DNA of 10,966 bases. Origin: Candidatus Omnitrophota bacterium. Its GTDB lineage: Bacteria; Omnitrophota; 4484-213. Shown piece after piece: positions 1 to 6,910 of this stretch. Below the pieces are notes generated by a model. That model did no database searches. It saw only the letters and a program-made list of their open reading frames with translations, and was not told where the DNA came from. Numbering within the stretch: the stretch's first letter is position 1; each line of letters opens with the position of its first letter. The position numbers and the translations under genes are program-made. The DNA is taken from NCBI GenBank assembly GCA_030640885.1, contig DAOWIN010000101.1:1-10966 (forward strand). Direction: 5' to 3'.

Positions 1-19
1 AAGCACCAAATTACAATTG

Positions 20-77
20 ACCCCATTAAATAAAATCCTTTGGATTTTGATTTACGAAGTAAATTATTTAACGGGGT
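20..77. repeat. Small inverted-repeat element ending in ACCCC(A/G)TTAAATAA
   Basis: Arms at 20-33 and 64-77 pair at 13 of 14 positions. The centre holds a second hairpin, with 7-bp arms AAAATCC/GGATTTT around TTT. The outer ends (TTGACCCC.TTA) match the ends of the two larger elements at 1183-1503, so this looks like a short member or internally deleted relative of the same dispersed family. It lies about 160 bases beyond the 3' end of the GGDEF-like gene and carries no coding potential. Confidence 0.5.
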
Positions 78-146
78 GAACCTAAACAAAGAAAAAGAAA
101 AATATTTAAGGTGATTGTTTTTGGTCATTTGGTCATTGAGATTTGG

Positions 147-161
147 TCCGCCTCAGGCGGA
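147..161. repeat. Short palindrome TCCGCCT-C-AGGCGGA
   Basis: A GC-rich perfect palindrome (7-bp arms, one central base) in an otherwise AT-rich intergenic stretch. Its core reappears at 10882-10894 with a different central base. Other palindromes of similar size lie at 1100-1119, 7021-7048 and 10082-10103. Confidence 0.6.
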
Positions 162-173
162 TGTAATTTGGGA

Positions 174-223
174 TTTGTTATTTGTTATTTGTTATTTCCA
201 ACTTGGCATTTTGCCAAAGTTGG
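174..223. repeat. TTATTTG tandem repeat followed by a hairpin behind the GGDEF-like gene
   Basis: At 174-197 a 7-base unit (TTATTTG) is repeated about three times. At 198-223 is an inverted repeat (CCAACTTGGCA/TGCCAAAGTTGG, one bulged base, about 11 pairs). It begins 11 bases after the stop codon of the minus-strand gene ending at 235, so it could end or stabilise that transcript. On the minus strand it is followed by A-rich rather than T-rich sequence, so it is not a classical intrinsic terminator. Confidence 0.4.
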
Positions 224-234
224 TCTCTTTCCTA

Positions 235-1080
235 TTATGCAGCTCTTACTAAATTTTCCCCTTCTCTTGCAGCTTGCTGCATAGCTATTTCTGCCCTATT
301 AAGCAACCCTTCAGCGCTGTTGCTATCTAAGGGATTACTGCTTACTCCTATATTTACAGCCAAACCACTTTCTACCTTATTTATATCATCTCTTATTTTT
401 TCCGCTATTTCGATTGCCTTCTTTTTGCTTTTCTCGGGTAAAATCAAAACAAAATCTTCACCCTTTAGTCTTCCTGCTTTATCAATATTATTATTAGCAT
501 TTCTCTTAAGCACCAAAGCTACTTCTGGCAGAAGGTCTTCTTTTAGATAGCGCCCGAATCTATCGATTTTTAAAAAAATTAAAGAGCAGGGGTGCTGGAA
601 AGTAACCGCCCTATCTATCTCCTCACTTAGTCTCATTTTCATATACTTTTCATTGTATAAATTAGTAAGTTCATCAATAATGGTCAGTTCTTCAATCTTT
701 TCAAGATGAGTTTTAAGTTCCTGAATATTTCCCTTAATCTGAGAAGCCATTTTGTTTAAGGAATCGCCGAGCTCACCGAGCTCATCGTCTCTGGCTATTT
801 TTACTTCTCGGACACTACCTTTACTAATCGCTTTTGCCTGTTCCACTACTTTCATTAAAGAATTAATGGCCTCCTTTCCTATTCTCCACCCTAAAAAAAT
901 TACCATTAAAGCAATAATTACAATCAAAGTAATCTGAGTAAAATCTCCCTTCAGAGAAAAATAATAGGATATTAGATATCCGCATATTAACAAAGGAATA
1001 ACTGAAACGAGAGAAAAAATTATGGTTAATTTGTGTTTTAATCCGCGAGATCCCAAAGATAGATCTTTTAAAAAACCCAT
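235..1080 (-). CDS. Membrane protein with HAMP linker and degenerate GGDEF domain
   Basis: The product is 281 aa. Two hydrophobic helices (about residues 18-40 and 47-67) leave almost no periplasmic sensor. A HAMP-like segment (about 67-120) and a coiled-coil-like linker lead into a GGDEF-family domain (about 130-281) starting with the family hallmark DELTNLYN at 136-143. The signature loop reads RLKGEDF (204-210) instead of RYGG(D/E)EF. The first glycine is lysine, the usual D-I-D metal region reads K-I-D (171-173), and the RxxD inhibitory site reads NNID. It is therefore probably not a normal diguanylate cyclase; a signalling or structural role based on GGDEF dimerisation is more likely. 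The ATG at 1080 is preceded by a strong AGGAGG site. It follows rodA in the same direction, but 420 bp of repeats and its own probable promoter separate them, so co-transcription is doubtful. Confidence 0.85.
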   Translation of the reverse strand: MGFLKDLSLGSRGLKHKLTIIFSLVSVIPLLICGYLISYYFSLKGDFTQITLIVIIALMVIFLGWRIGKEAINSLMKVVEQAKAISKGSVREVKIARDDELGELGDSLNKMASQIKGNIQELKTHLEKIEELTIIDELTNLYNEKYMKMRLSEEIDRAVTFQHPCSLIFLKIDRFGRYLKEDLLPEVALVLKRNANNNIDKAGRLKGEDFVLILPEKSKKKAIEIAEKIRDDINKVESGLAVNIGVSSNPLDSNSAEGLLNRAEIAMQQAAREGENLVRAA

Positions 1081-1099
1081 TTTGTGCCTCCTTTCCTTT

Positions 1100-1119
1100 C
1101 TCCGACGGAAGCGTCGGAG
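1100..1119. repeat. 8-bp hairpin in the leader of the GGDEF-like gene
   Basis: CTCCGACG/CGTCGGAG around a 4-base loop. It lies 20 bases upstream of the start codon, directly next to the purine-rich ribosome-binding region, so it would form in the mRNA leader. The adjoining 17 bases (1087-1103) are identical to 10866-10882, where another palindrome stands in the same relative place, so the hairpin is part of a dispersed leader-like repeat. Confidence 0.55.
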
Positions 1120-1154
1120 AGCTTGCGAGAGGGAACGATTTGAAATATGATTAT

Positions 1155-1183
1155 AATTTACTACACAACAATCATTTTGTCAA
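1155..1183 (-). promoter_or_regulatory. Probable sigma70-type promoter of the GGDEF-like gene
   Basis: Reading on the minus strand, an exact TTGACA (1183-1178) is followed after 17 bases by TAAATT (1160-1155), with an overlapping TATAAT a little further on at 1155-1150. It would give a leader of roughly 65-70 bases containing the 1100-1119 hairpin and the AGGAGG site. The TTGACA abuts the outer end of the repeat element that starts at 1183. This rests on motif matching only. Confidence 0.45.
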
Positions 1184-1370
1184 CCCCGTTAGAGTTTATG
1201 GAGTTAATGGAGTTAATGGAGTTAATGGAGTTAAACCCAATGAACCCAATAAACTCAATAAACTCAATGAACCCAATAAACCCAATGAACCGTTGCCCTG
1301 TCGCAATCACAAAATCTTTTTTTATGAATAACAAATTAAATCTTAGCAAAAATCGGACCTCTATCGGGGT
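1183..1370. mobile_element. MITE-like element, copy 1 (non-coding, contains minisatellite)
   Basis: Terminal inverted repeats ACCCCGTTAGAG (1183-1194) and CTCTATCGGGGT (1359-1370) match at 11 of 12 positions. No transposase or credible ORF lies between them. The inner part from about 1304 to 1370 aligns with the right half of copy 2 (shared CACAAAATCTTT/CGCAAAATCTTT, CTTAGC, and GGGGTCAAC end). The left half is a 9-base tandem repeat. The structure suggests a small non-autonomous element; no target-site duplication is obvious. Confidence 0.5.
1192..1287. repeat. 9-bp minisatellite, two arrays
   Basis: About four units of GAGTT(A/T)ATG (1192-1233) are followed by six units of AA(C/T)... type, AACCCAAT(A/G) or AACTCAAT(A/G) (1234-1287). 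The second array read in reverse complement resembles the first, so the two could fold back imperfectly. The 9-base period keeps frames open and creates false ORFs of Met-Glu-Leu or Ile-Asn-Ser repeats. Confidence 0.75.
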
Positions 1371-1372
1371 CA

Positions 1373-1503
1373 ACCCCGTTAGAAGTCCTGTCAGAAAAAA
1401 ATTAGGGATTTTTTTCTATTGCTCAAAGAAATACGACAATCGCAAAATCTTTCTTTACAATAAGCTAAAACTTAGCGGTAAAAACACGAACTTCTAACGG
1501 GGT
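1373..1503. mobile_element. MITE-like element, copy 2, abutting rodA
   Basis: A 131-bp non-coding element bounded by perfect 14-bp terminal inverted repeats, ACCCCGTTAGAAGT (1373-1386) and ACTTCTAACGGGGT (1490-1503). It sits head to tail with copy 1, separated only by two bases (1371-1372), making a GGGGTCAACCCC junction. The right end overlaps the rodA stop codon. It has no coding capacity, so it would need a transposase encoded elsewhere. Confidence 0.6.
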
Positions 1504-2600
1504 CAACCATAAATTCTTCTCTCTTTATCCACGCTCAACAAAAGCCCTATACTGCTCATAATTACAATTAAGGAAGAACCGCCATAGCTTATTAAAGGTA
1601 AAGGCAAACCGGTTATCGGCATTATTCCAATATTCATTCCAATATTTATGACAATATGTATTAAAAGCAGTCCTGCTATTCCCGCCGCCGTCAGTTTTCC
1701 ACTTCTACTTTTAGTTAAAGCCGCAATGTGAATAGCTCTCAAAATAAGAAAAAGATAAAGCAAAATTATCAATAAACCTCCTAAAAATCCCCATTCTTCG
1801 CCAATTACACTAAAAATAAAATCGGTGTGGTGTTCAGGCAGAAAATTTAATTGGTTTTGACTGCCGGCAAGCCACCCTTTTCCTAATAAACCGCCTGAAC
1901 CAATAGCAATTTTAGACTGGATTACCGTATATCCTGCTCCCAAAGGGTCAAAATTGGGGTTCAAAAAAACCAAAAGCCGTTTCTTTTGATAATTCTTAAG
2001 AAAGTGCCAAAAAACTGGTAAAGAAATTAACCCGGAAACAACCATAAAAAATAGGTATTTGGTTTTCATACCCCAAACATAAATTATTGTTAAAAAAATA
2101 AACCCTAAAACGAGAGCAGTGCCTAAATCTGGCTGTTTTAAAATCAAAAACATAGGGAATAAAGTTAAGCAACCGCAGACTAATATTTCTTTTAATTCAT
2201 TTCTTTTATAATAGGCAGAAGGGGAGTAATATCCTAAATGTCTGCTCAAAAAAAGAATAAGCACAATTTTTAAAAATTCGGATGGCTGAAAAGTAAAAAA
2301 TCTAAATTGCAGCCACCTCTGCGCGCCTAATCTCGGGTTGCCCACAACCAAAATTAAAATAAGCAAAGCCAAACTTACAACATATAAAATGGGAGAAATT
2401 TCTATTAAGCGGGAATATCCTATTTTCAAAATGCTCAACAAACTCAAAACCCCTAAAATCAACCAGATTACTTGTTTGATTAGATAGTTTGATGAATGAG
2501 TATAGGTAGCACTCTTTAAAAAAAATAACCCTAAAATAGAAATGACTAAAGCAACCGTTATTAGGGGAATATCTAATCTTCGTAAAAAAGAATGCTTCAT
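1503..2600 (-). CDS. rodA: RodA, SEDS-family peptidoglycan glycosyltransferase
   Basis: RodA polymerises lipid II into glycan strands for side-wall growth, working with PBP2 inside the elongasome. The 365-aa product is a multi-spanning membrane protein of normal family length. Recognisable SEDS features are RWLQFRFFTFQPSEFLK (95-111), KQPDLGTA (155-162), a long extracellular loop with GAGYTVIQSKIAIGSGGLLGKG (221-242), LPEHHTDFIF (254-263) holding the conserved catalytic-type Asp260, and the ISYGGSS signature (337-343). It is the last gene of the mre/mrd group and follows mrdA after 130 bp of repeats. No clear Shine-Dalgarno sequence precedes the ATG at 2600. The TGA stop at 1503-1505 overlaps the inverted repeat of a MITE-like element, so the last residues may differ from relatives. 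Confidence 0.96.
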   Translation of the reverse strand: MKHSFLRRLDIPLITVALVISILGLFFLKSATYTHSSNYLIKQVIWLILGVLSLLSILKIGYSRLIEISPILYVVSLALLILILVVGNPRLGAQRWLQFRFFTFQPSEFLKIVLILFLSRHLGYYSPSAYYKRNELKEILVCGCLTLFPMFLILKQPDLGTALVLGFIFLTIIYVWGMKTKYLFFMVVSGLISLPVFWHFLKNYQKKRLLVFLNPNFDPLGAGYTVIQSKIAIGSGGLLGKGWLAGSQNQLNFLPEHHTDFIFSVIGEEWGFLGGLLIILLYLFLILRAIHIAALTKSRSGKLTAAGIAGLLLIHIVINIGMNIGIMPITGLPLPLISYGGSSLIVIMSSIGLLLSVDKERRIYG

Positions 2601-2610
2601 TTGATGTTTA

Positions 2611-2727
2611 AAATGTCTAATGTCTAATTGCTCTAATGTCTAATCAAACCTCAATATCTAATGTCTAATTTGGTCATTAGAAATTGGACATTAGGCATTA
2701 TTTAGATCAATTAGAAATTAGATTAAT
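2611..2727. repeat. TAATGTCTAAT repeat cluster between mrdA and rodA
   Basis: Three exact copies of TAATGTCTAAT lie at 2618-2628, 2634-2644 and 2659-2669. Related variants follow in both orientations. The third copy pairs with 2681-2693 (12 of 13 positions, 9-base loop), giving a hairpin in the mrdA-rodA spacer. The same words (CAATTAGAAATTAGA) recur at 9014-9028 between two unrelated genes, so this is a dispersed family. Confidence 0.7.
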
Positions 2728-2730
2728 TAG

Positions 2731-4485
2731 TCATTTTATTTTTATCTCCCTCCACTTTTCAACCAACTCGCGAGCAATGTTCACCCTTCTCGCTGATAGC
2801 CCCCCTTGTTCGATAAGAATAACAAAAACAATTTCTGGTTCTTTAACCGGACAAAATCCGACTATCCATGAATTTGACTTTTTTCCTTTTACTTGCGCAG
2901 TACCTGTTTTAGCGGCAATGCTAAAATTGTTTATTTTGAGACGATGAGCAGTACCATTCTCATCCTCCACAGCTTTAACCATTCCATCTCTAACAGCATT
3001 AATATTTTCCAATGAAATATTTAATTTGCGAGTAACGGGTTTTAACTGGTAACTTGTGACTGGTAACTTGTGACTGGTAACTTGTGACTTTCTTATTATT
3101 ATTGGTTTAACTAAATACCCCCCGTTAGCAATTACTGAAATTGCCCTTGCCATCTGCAAAGGGGTTACCAAAAGATAGCCCTGTCCAATAGAAAAAAGAG
3201 CAGTTTCTCCTTTGTACCACTTTTTTCTTTTGTTCAACAGTTTCCATCTCTTGTTAGGAACTAAACCATCTTTTTCCCCGGGCAACTCGATCCCTGTCTT
3301 TTTCCCTAACCCAAAAAGTAGAGCAAATCGGGTTAAATTGTTCACGCCCAATTTCTCCCCTGCTTTATAGAAAAAAACATTGGCGGAATAAGCTAACGCC
3401 TCTTTTATATTTAACCACCCATGCCCGCTTTTTTTCCAACAATAAAAAAACCTATTTCCTATTAAATATCTTCCCGGAGAATGAAGATAAGCCACAGGTA
3501 AAATCTTTTTTGTCTCTAAAGCGGCAATAGCAACGATTGGTTTAAATACTGAACCGGGTGCATATAGACCGGAAATGGCTCTGTTCAGTAAGGGAGAGGC
3601 GGAATTATTCAAAATTTTAGTTATTCTTGCTTTGTTCCCACTTACAAAATCATTGGGGTCAAAGCAAGGCTCACTAACCATTGCCAGAATTCCCCCTGTA
3701 TGCGGATTCATTACAATGATTGTCCCTTTTAACCCTTGCTTTGCTAATATTTTATGCGCGGCTTTTTGTAAATCGATATCAATAGTTAGATGGATATCCT
3801 CACCGCGCCGCGGCAATTTAATTCCCAACTCCCTTACTTGCCTTCCTAAATGATTTACCTCAATCTGACGACCGCCATTCTCTCCGCTTAAATAAATGTT
3901 CGCAGACCTTTCTATTCCCATTCTGCCAACCCAATTTTGGAATTGGTAACCATATCTCTTTTGTTTAACTTCATCAGCATTGATTCTGCCTATATACCCT
4001 ACAATATGACCAGCAATATTTTTATAAGGATATTCTCGCTGGGGGATAATTTGAATGGTTATGCCCGGCAACTCTAAATTTTTTTCTTCAATAGCTATCG
4101 CCTCATCTTTGCTTAAATTGCCCAAAATAACTAAGGGAGCAAAAGGAACACCTTTTTTTTTATTTATTCGTTGTTTAATCTGTTCAACAGAAAGACCCAA
4201 AATCTTACTCAATTTCTCTAACACTCGCTTAATTGCAAAAGAGTTTTGTCTGGAAAATTCATTAGGGATAAGTGACAAAGTAAATAAAGGTTTATCCTCA
4301 GCTAAAATTCTTTGGCGGCGGTCATAAATAGACCCGCGAGCCGCCGGCAAAGGAACAAGGCGAATTCGGTTTTTGTCAGAGAGCTGTTTGTAAAAGTTAT
4401 GTTTGTTAATCTGAATATTCCACAAACTTAAAATCAAAACAACAAACAAAATTAGTGTTATAAAAGAAAATATTTTAAGACGCAT
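2731..4485 (-). CDS. mrdA: Penicillin-binding protein 2, elongasome transpeptidase
   Basis: PBP2 cross-links the glycan made by RodA. I choose the ATG at 4485 (584 aa, MRLKIF...) over a TTG at 4500: the upstream five codons lie in repeat DNA and add nothing typical of the family. In numbering from the ATG, a single N-terminal membrane anchor spans about residues 5-25. The PBP dimer region follows with RGSIYDRRQRILA (50-62). The transpeptidase domain has all three active-site motifs: SVFK (nucleophile Ser312), SAN (367-369) and KTG (526-528). Length and layout are normal for class B PBP2. The exception is an in-frame insertion at about 466-481, made of three copies of a 14-bp repeat, between the GGYLVKPIIIRK strand and the NISLENINAVRDGM helix. 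It lies 92-108 bases downstream of mreD within the same transcription unit. No good ribosome-binding site is visible. Confidence 0.96.
   Translation of the reverse strand: MRLKIFSFITLILFVVLILSLWNIQINKHNFYKQLSDKNRIRLVPLPAARGSIYDRRQRILAEDKPLFTLSLIPNEFSRQNSFAIKRVLEKLSKILGLSVEQIKQRINKKKGVPFAPLVILGNLSKDEAIAIEEKNLELPGITIQIIPQREYPYKNIAGHIVGYIGRINADEVKQKRYGYQFQNWVGRMGIERSANIYLSGENGGRQIEVNHLGRQVRELGIKLPRRGEDIHLTIDIDLQKAAHKILAKQGLKGTIIVMNPHTGGILAMVSEPCFDPNDFVSGNKARITKILNNSASPLLNRAISGLYAPGSVFKPIVAIAALETKKILPVAYLHSPGRYLIGNRFFYCWKKSGHGWLNIKEALAYSANVFFYKAGEKLGVNNLTRFALLFGLGKKTGIELPGEKDGLVPNKRWKLLNKRKKWYKGETALFSIGQGYLLVTPLQMARAISVIANGGYLVKPIIIRKSQVTSHKLPVTSYQLKPVTRKLNISLENINAVRDGMVKAVEDENGTAHRLKINNFSIAAKTGTAQVKGKKSNSWIVGFCPVKEPEIVFVILIEQGGLSARRVNIARELVEKWREIKIK
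3047..3088. repeat. Three perfect copies of a 14-bp repeat inside mrdA
   Basis: TGGTAACTTGTGAC is repeated exactly at 3047-3060, 3061-3074 and 3075-3088. Because 14 is not a multiple of three, the three units are translated in three frames; together they make 42 bp and preserve the mrdA frame. They encode a hydrophilic stretch (SQVTSHKLPVTSYQL) in a part of the transpeptidase domain where PBP2 proteins vary. Confidence 0.9.
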
Positions 4486-4493
4486 TAGAAAAA

Positions 4494-4642
4494 GCTGCAA
4501 GTCGCAGGCTACAAGCTACAGGCAAGAAAAAGAAAAGAAATCTTATAGATTAGGTCTCTTGCTTGCAACTTGGAGCTTGCAACTTGGAGCTTATTAGCTT
4601 GTAGTTTCTTGCTTGTAGCTTGAAGCTTGGAGCCTGAAGCTT
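4494..4642. repeat. AGCTTGCAACTTGG-type repeats spanning the mreD 3' end and mrdA 5' end
   Basis: Two perfect 14-bp copies of GCTTGCAACTTGGA lie at 4561-4588. Diverged relatives (GCTTGTAG, GCTTGAAGCTTGGAGCC) continue to 4642 and, in the opposite orientation (CAAGCTACA, GGCTACAAG), at 4494-4526. The array fills the mreD-mrdA spacer and runs into the last ~15 codons of mreD on one side and the sequence in front of mrdA on the other. Confidence 0.75.
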
Positions 4643-5106
4643 TTCAGCAGATAGAAATATGGAATAGCGAATAATGCTGTATATATACTGGAAGGAAGAA
4701 TTATGCAACGCAGAGAATTGAAAAAAGGAGGTAACAAACGATAGTGGGTAAAATAATAAAAAAGGGAAACGAAGAAAGCCGAAAAAAAAGAAACCAGCGA
4801 GCAGGCAGAAAAATGTTCAATATAAATCTTTTGGCGATAATGCTCAATGAGCAAAATTAGGATAACAAAAGAGGATGCATTAATTCCCAGAATATCTTCG
4901 CTAAATATATCTTTTAATAAGCCTGCCAATAGCGCAAAAATAAGGGAATCGATTTTACCTCTCTCTTTTGGTAAAAGAGCGAAAAAAACAGCGCTAAGCA
5001 AGAGAATATCGGGTTGGACCCCGTAAAGTTCAATTCGCTTTAAAATAGTAACCTGAATAAAAGCGATGAATAAGAGGAATATTAGAGAGAACCCTTTTTT
5101 AAGCAT
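4594..5106 (-). CDS. mreD: MreD, membrane component of the rod complex
   Basis: MreD is a polytopic inner-membrane protein that links MreC/MreB to the PBP2-RodA enzymes. The 170-aa product is almost entirely hydrophobic helices and has the family's typical QPDILLL (31-37) and GLLKDIFSEDILGIN (62-76) sequences after the first helices, the latter the MreD hallmark G..(K/Q)D. Its start overlaps the end of mreC by 25 bp, indicating translational coupling. The last ~15 residues (SFRLQASSYKQETTS) are polar and encoded by a dispersed repeat, so the native C-terminus was probably overwritten or extended. Confidence 0.93.
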   Translation of the reverse strand: MLKKGFSLIFLLFIAFIQVTILKRIELYGVQPDILLLSAVFFALLPKERGKIDSLIFALLAGLLKDIFSEDILGINASSFVILILLIEHYRQKIYIEHFSACSLVSFFSAFFVSLFYYFTHYRLLPPFFNSLRCIILPSSIYTALFAIPYFYLLKSFRLQASSYKQETTS

Positions 5107-5852
5107 AAAACTTCTTCTAACCTGCAGAAATCAACCGCTGGCGAAACAGCAGCTTTAAGCTGCAATTTATTTACATCTTCATTTAACGCATCTACCTTTC
5201 CGATTATTAATCCTTTTGGATATATCCCCCCTTTTCCCGAAGAAATAATCATATCTCCTTTTCGAATATTGCTATACTTATCAATATATCTCATCTCGCA
5301 AGAGCAGGTAATACCCTCGACAACTCCCTGCTCGCGAGTTCTCTGGACAAAAGCCGCTACCTTAGAATTAAAATCAATAATAAGCATTACCCTGCTGCTC
5401 CCTAAGCCTACTCCGGTTACCCTTCCCACTAATCCCTCTTTAGTAACTACTACCATATCCTCAACAAGTCCATCATCCTCCCCCTTATTAATAATAATTA
5501 CCTTCCGCCAGTTGTTTGAACTCTCCCCGATTACCTGAGCGGGAATCGTTGAATAGTTTTCCTTCTTAAAAGACAAAAGACCACGCAGGCGTTCGTTTTC
5601 CTGCGCAGTCTCTTGTAATTCCACAACCTTTTGTTCAAGTACTTTTATTTCTTGTTTAAGCCGCTTATTTTCCTGTTTTAACTCCCCCTTATTAATAAAA
5701 TTTATTCCTCTGTTAAAGGAAAAGGTGATCACTTCCAAGGGGAATTTACTTAGATTGATTAAATAAGTATTCAGAACTTTCGCAGTTCTAAATTTATTTA
5801 AGGAAAAAAGAATAAGAATGATAACGATAACAGATAACTTTCGATTGGTCAC
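5082..5852 (-). CDS. mreC: MreC, rod-shape-determining periplasmic scaffold
   Basis: MreC is anchored in the inner membrane and activates PBP2-RodA from the periplasmic side. The 256-aa product has a short N-terminal membrane helix (about residues 7-18), a coiled coil (about 55-95: KQENKRLKQEIKVLEQKVVELQ onward) and the MreC beta-domain (about 100-250) with NNWRKVIIINKGEDDGLVEDM and the typical C-terminal DFCRLEEVL. The start is GTG at 5852; no ATG or other standard start lies in frame between it and the mreB stop 13 bases upstream, and a GGCGG run lies just before it. Position between mreB and mreD is canonical. Confidence 0.95.
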   Translation of the reverse strand: MTNRKLSVIVIILILFSLNKFRTAKVLNTYLINLSKFPLEVITFSFNRGINFINKGELKQENKRLKQEIKVLEQKVVELQETAQENERLRGLLSFKKENYSTIPAQVIGESSNNWRKVIIINKGEDDGLVEDMVVVTKEGLVGRVTGVGLGSSRVMLIIDFNSKVAAFVQRTREQGVVEGITCSCEMRYIDKYSNIRKGDMIISSGKGGIYPKGLIIGKVDALNEDVNKLQLKAAVSPAVDFCRLEEVLCLKKGSL

Positions 5853-5865
5853 ATATAACCGCCAC

Positions 5866-6903
5866 TTACTTCATATGAGGCGTAATGCTCACTCTCTTTA
5901 AAAAATGTATCTCAGAAAGAACTTTACCCGTGCCCAAAGCCACGGCCGTTAACGGGTCATCAGCAATATGCACTGAAAGTTTTGTCTCTTCAGCTAAAAG
6001 TTTATCTAAACCTCTTAACAATGCCCCCCCGCCAGCAAGGATTATTCCGCGGTCTACTAAATCTGCAGACAACTCCGGCGGCGTCCTTTCTAAAGCAATC
6101 CTTATCGTCTCTAATATGCTGGTCATTGGTTCAGATAAAGCCTCGCGGATCTCCTCAGAAGAAACGGTTAAAGTGTGAGGAAGACCTGCTATCAAATCTC
6201 TGCCTTTAACCTCCATAGTCATCTCTTCCTGCAAAGGATAAACTGAACCAATCTTAATTTTAATCTCCTCAGCAGTTCTTTCTCCGATCATTAAATTGTA
6301 TGTCTTTTTCAAATACTGAATAATTGCCTCATCCATCTCATCGCCGCCAATGCGAATACTCTTGGAAAAAACTATACCGGCAAGAGAAATTACGGCTACC
6401 TCTGTCGTACCGCCCCCTATATCAATAATCATATTCCCCGCTGGCTCCTGCACCGGCAAACCTACGCCGATAGCCGCCGCCATAGGTTCTTCAATAAGAT
6501 AAACCTCTCTCGCCCCGGCGTGCTCGGCAGAATCCTTAACGGCTCTCTTTTCTACTTCGGTAATTCCGCTAGGCACAGCTACAACAATACGCGGCTTTAT
6601 AAAAAATCTCCGTCGGCGTGATTTTCTAATAAAATAGCGTAGCATGCTTTCACTGACCTCAAAATCGGTAATTACGCCATCCTTCATTGGCCTCAAGGCG
6701 ACAATATTGCCGGGTGTTCTTCCCAACATCCTTTTCGCCTCTTCCCCTACGGCTAAAACGCTATTTGCCCCTTTTTGGATAGCCACTACTGACGGTTCGC
6801 AAAGAACAATTCCTTCTCCTTTTGCATAGACTAATGTAGCAGAAGTACCCAAATCAATACCAATATCGCTGGAAAATAAACTTAATAGATAATCCCAAAA
6901 CAT
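5866..6903 (-). CDS. mreB: MreB, actin-like rod-shape protein
   Basis: MreB forms ATP-dependent membrane-bound filaments that orient cell-wall synthesis. The 345-aa product has normal length. It shows the actin-fold nucleotide motifs: phosphate-1 IGIDLGT (14-20), phosphate-2 DIGGGTTEVAV (161-171) and adenosine motif GIILAGGGALLRGL (286-299), plus the MreB-typical RPMKDGVITDF (71-81) and YLIEEPMAAAIG (135-146). The N-terminus MFWDYLLSLF is hydrophobic and may bind the membrane. It is the first gene of the rod operon; mreC follows after 13 bases. A bulged 14-bp hairpin ends 7 bases before the ATG and no obvious Shine-Dalgarno sequence is present. Confidence 0.98.
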   Translation of the reverse strand: MFWDYLLSLFSSDIGIDLGTSATLVYAKGEGIVLCEPSVVAIQKGANSVLAVGEEAKRMLGRTPGNIVALRPMKDGVITDFEVSESMLRYFIRKSRRRRFFIKPRIVVAVPSGITEVEKRAVKDSAEHAGAREVYLIEEPMAAAIGVGLPVQEPAGNMIIDIGGGTTEVAVISLAGIVFSKSIRIGGDEMDEAIIQYLKKTYNLMIGERTAEEIKIKIGSVYPLQEEMTMEVKGRDLIAGLPHTLTVSSEEIREALSEPMTSILETIRIALERTPPELSADLVDRGIILAGGGALLRGLDKLLAEETKLSVHIADDPLTAVALGTGKVLSEIHFLKRVSITPHMK

Positions 6904-6910
6904 TTAATAA

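Noticed and set aside
182..550. Plus-strand hydrophobic open frame opposite the GGDEF-like gene
   Set aside because: It is antisense to a well-supported coding region, with no ribosome site or family resemblance.
1192..1287. Possible CRISPR array
   Set aside because: The units are only 9 bp and directly adjacent, with no unique spacers and no cas genes nearby.
1147..1497. Open frames with Met-Glu-Leu, Asn-Pro or Ile-Asn-Ser repeats across the spacer
   Set aside because: They come from the 9-bp minisatellite, which cannot create stops in some frames. There is no ribosome site, domain or codon pattern, and the region is spanned by non-coding elements.
3047..3088. Possible CRISPR or frameshift in mrdA
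   Set aside because: The three 14-bp units are contiguous and keep the frame; all catalytic motifs on both sides are in one frame.
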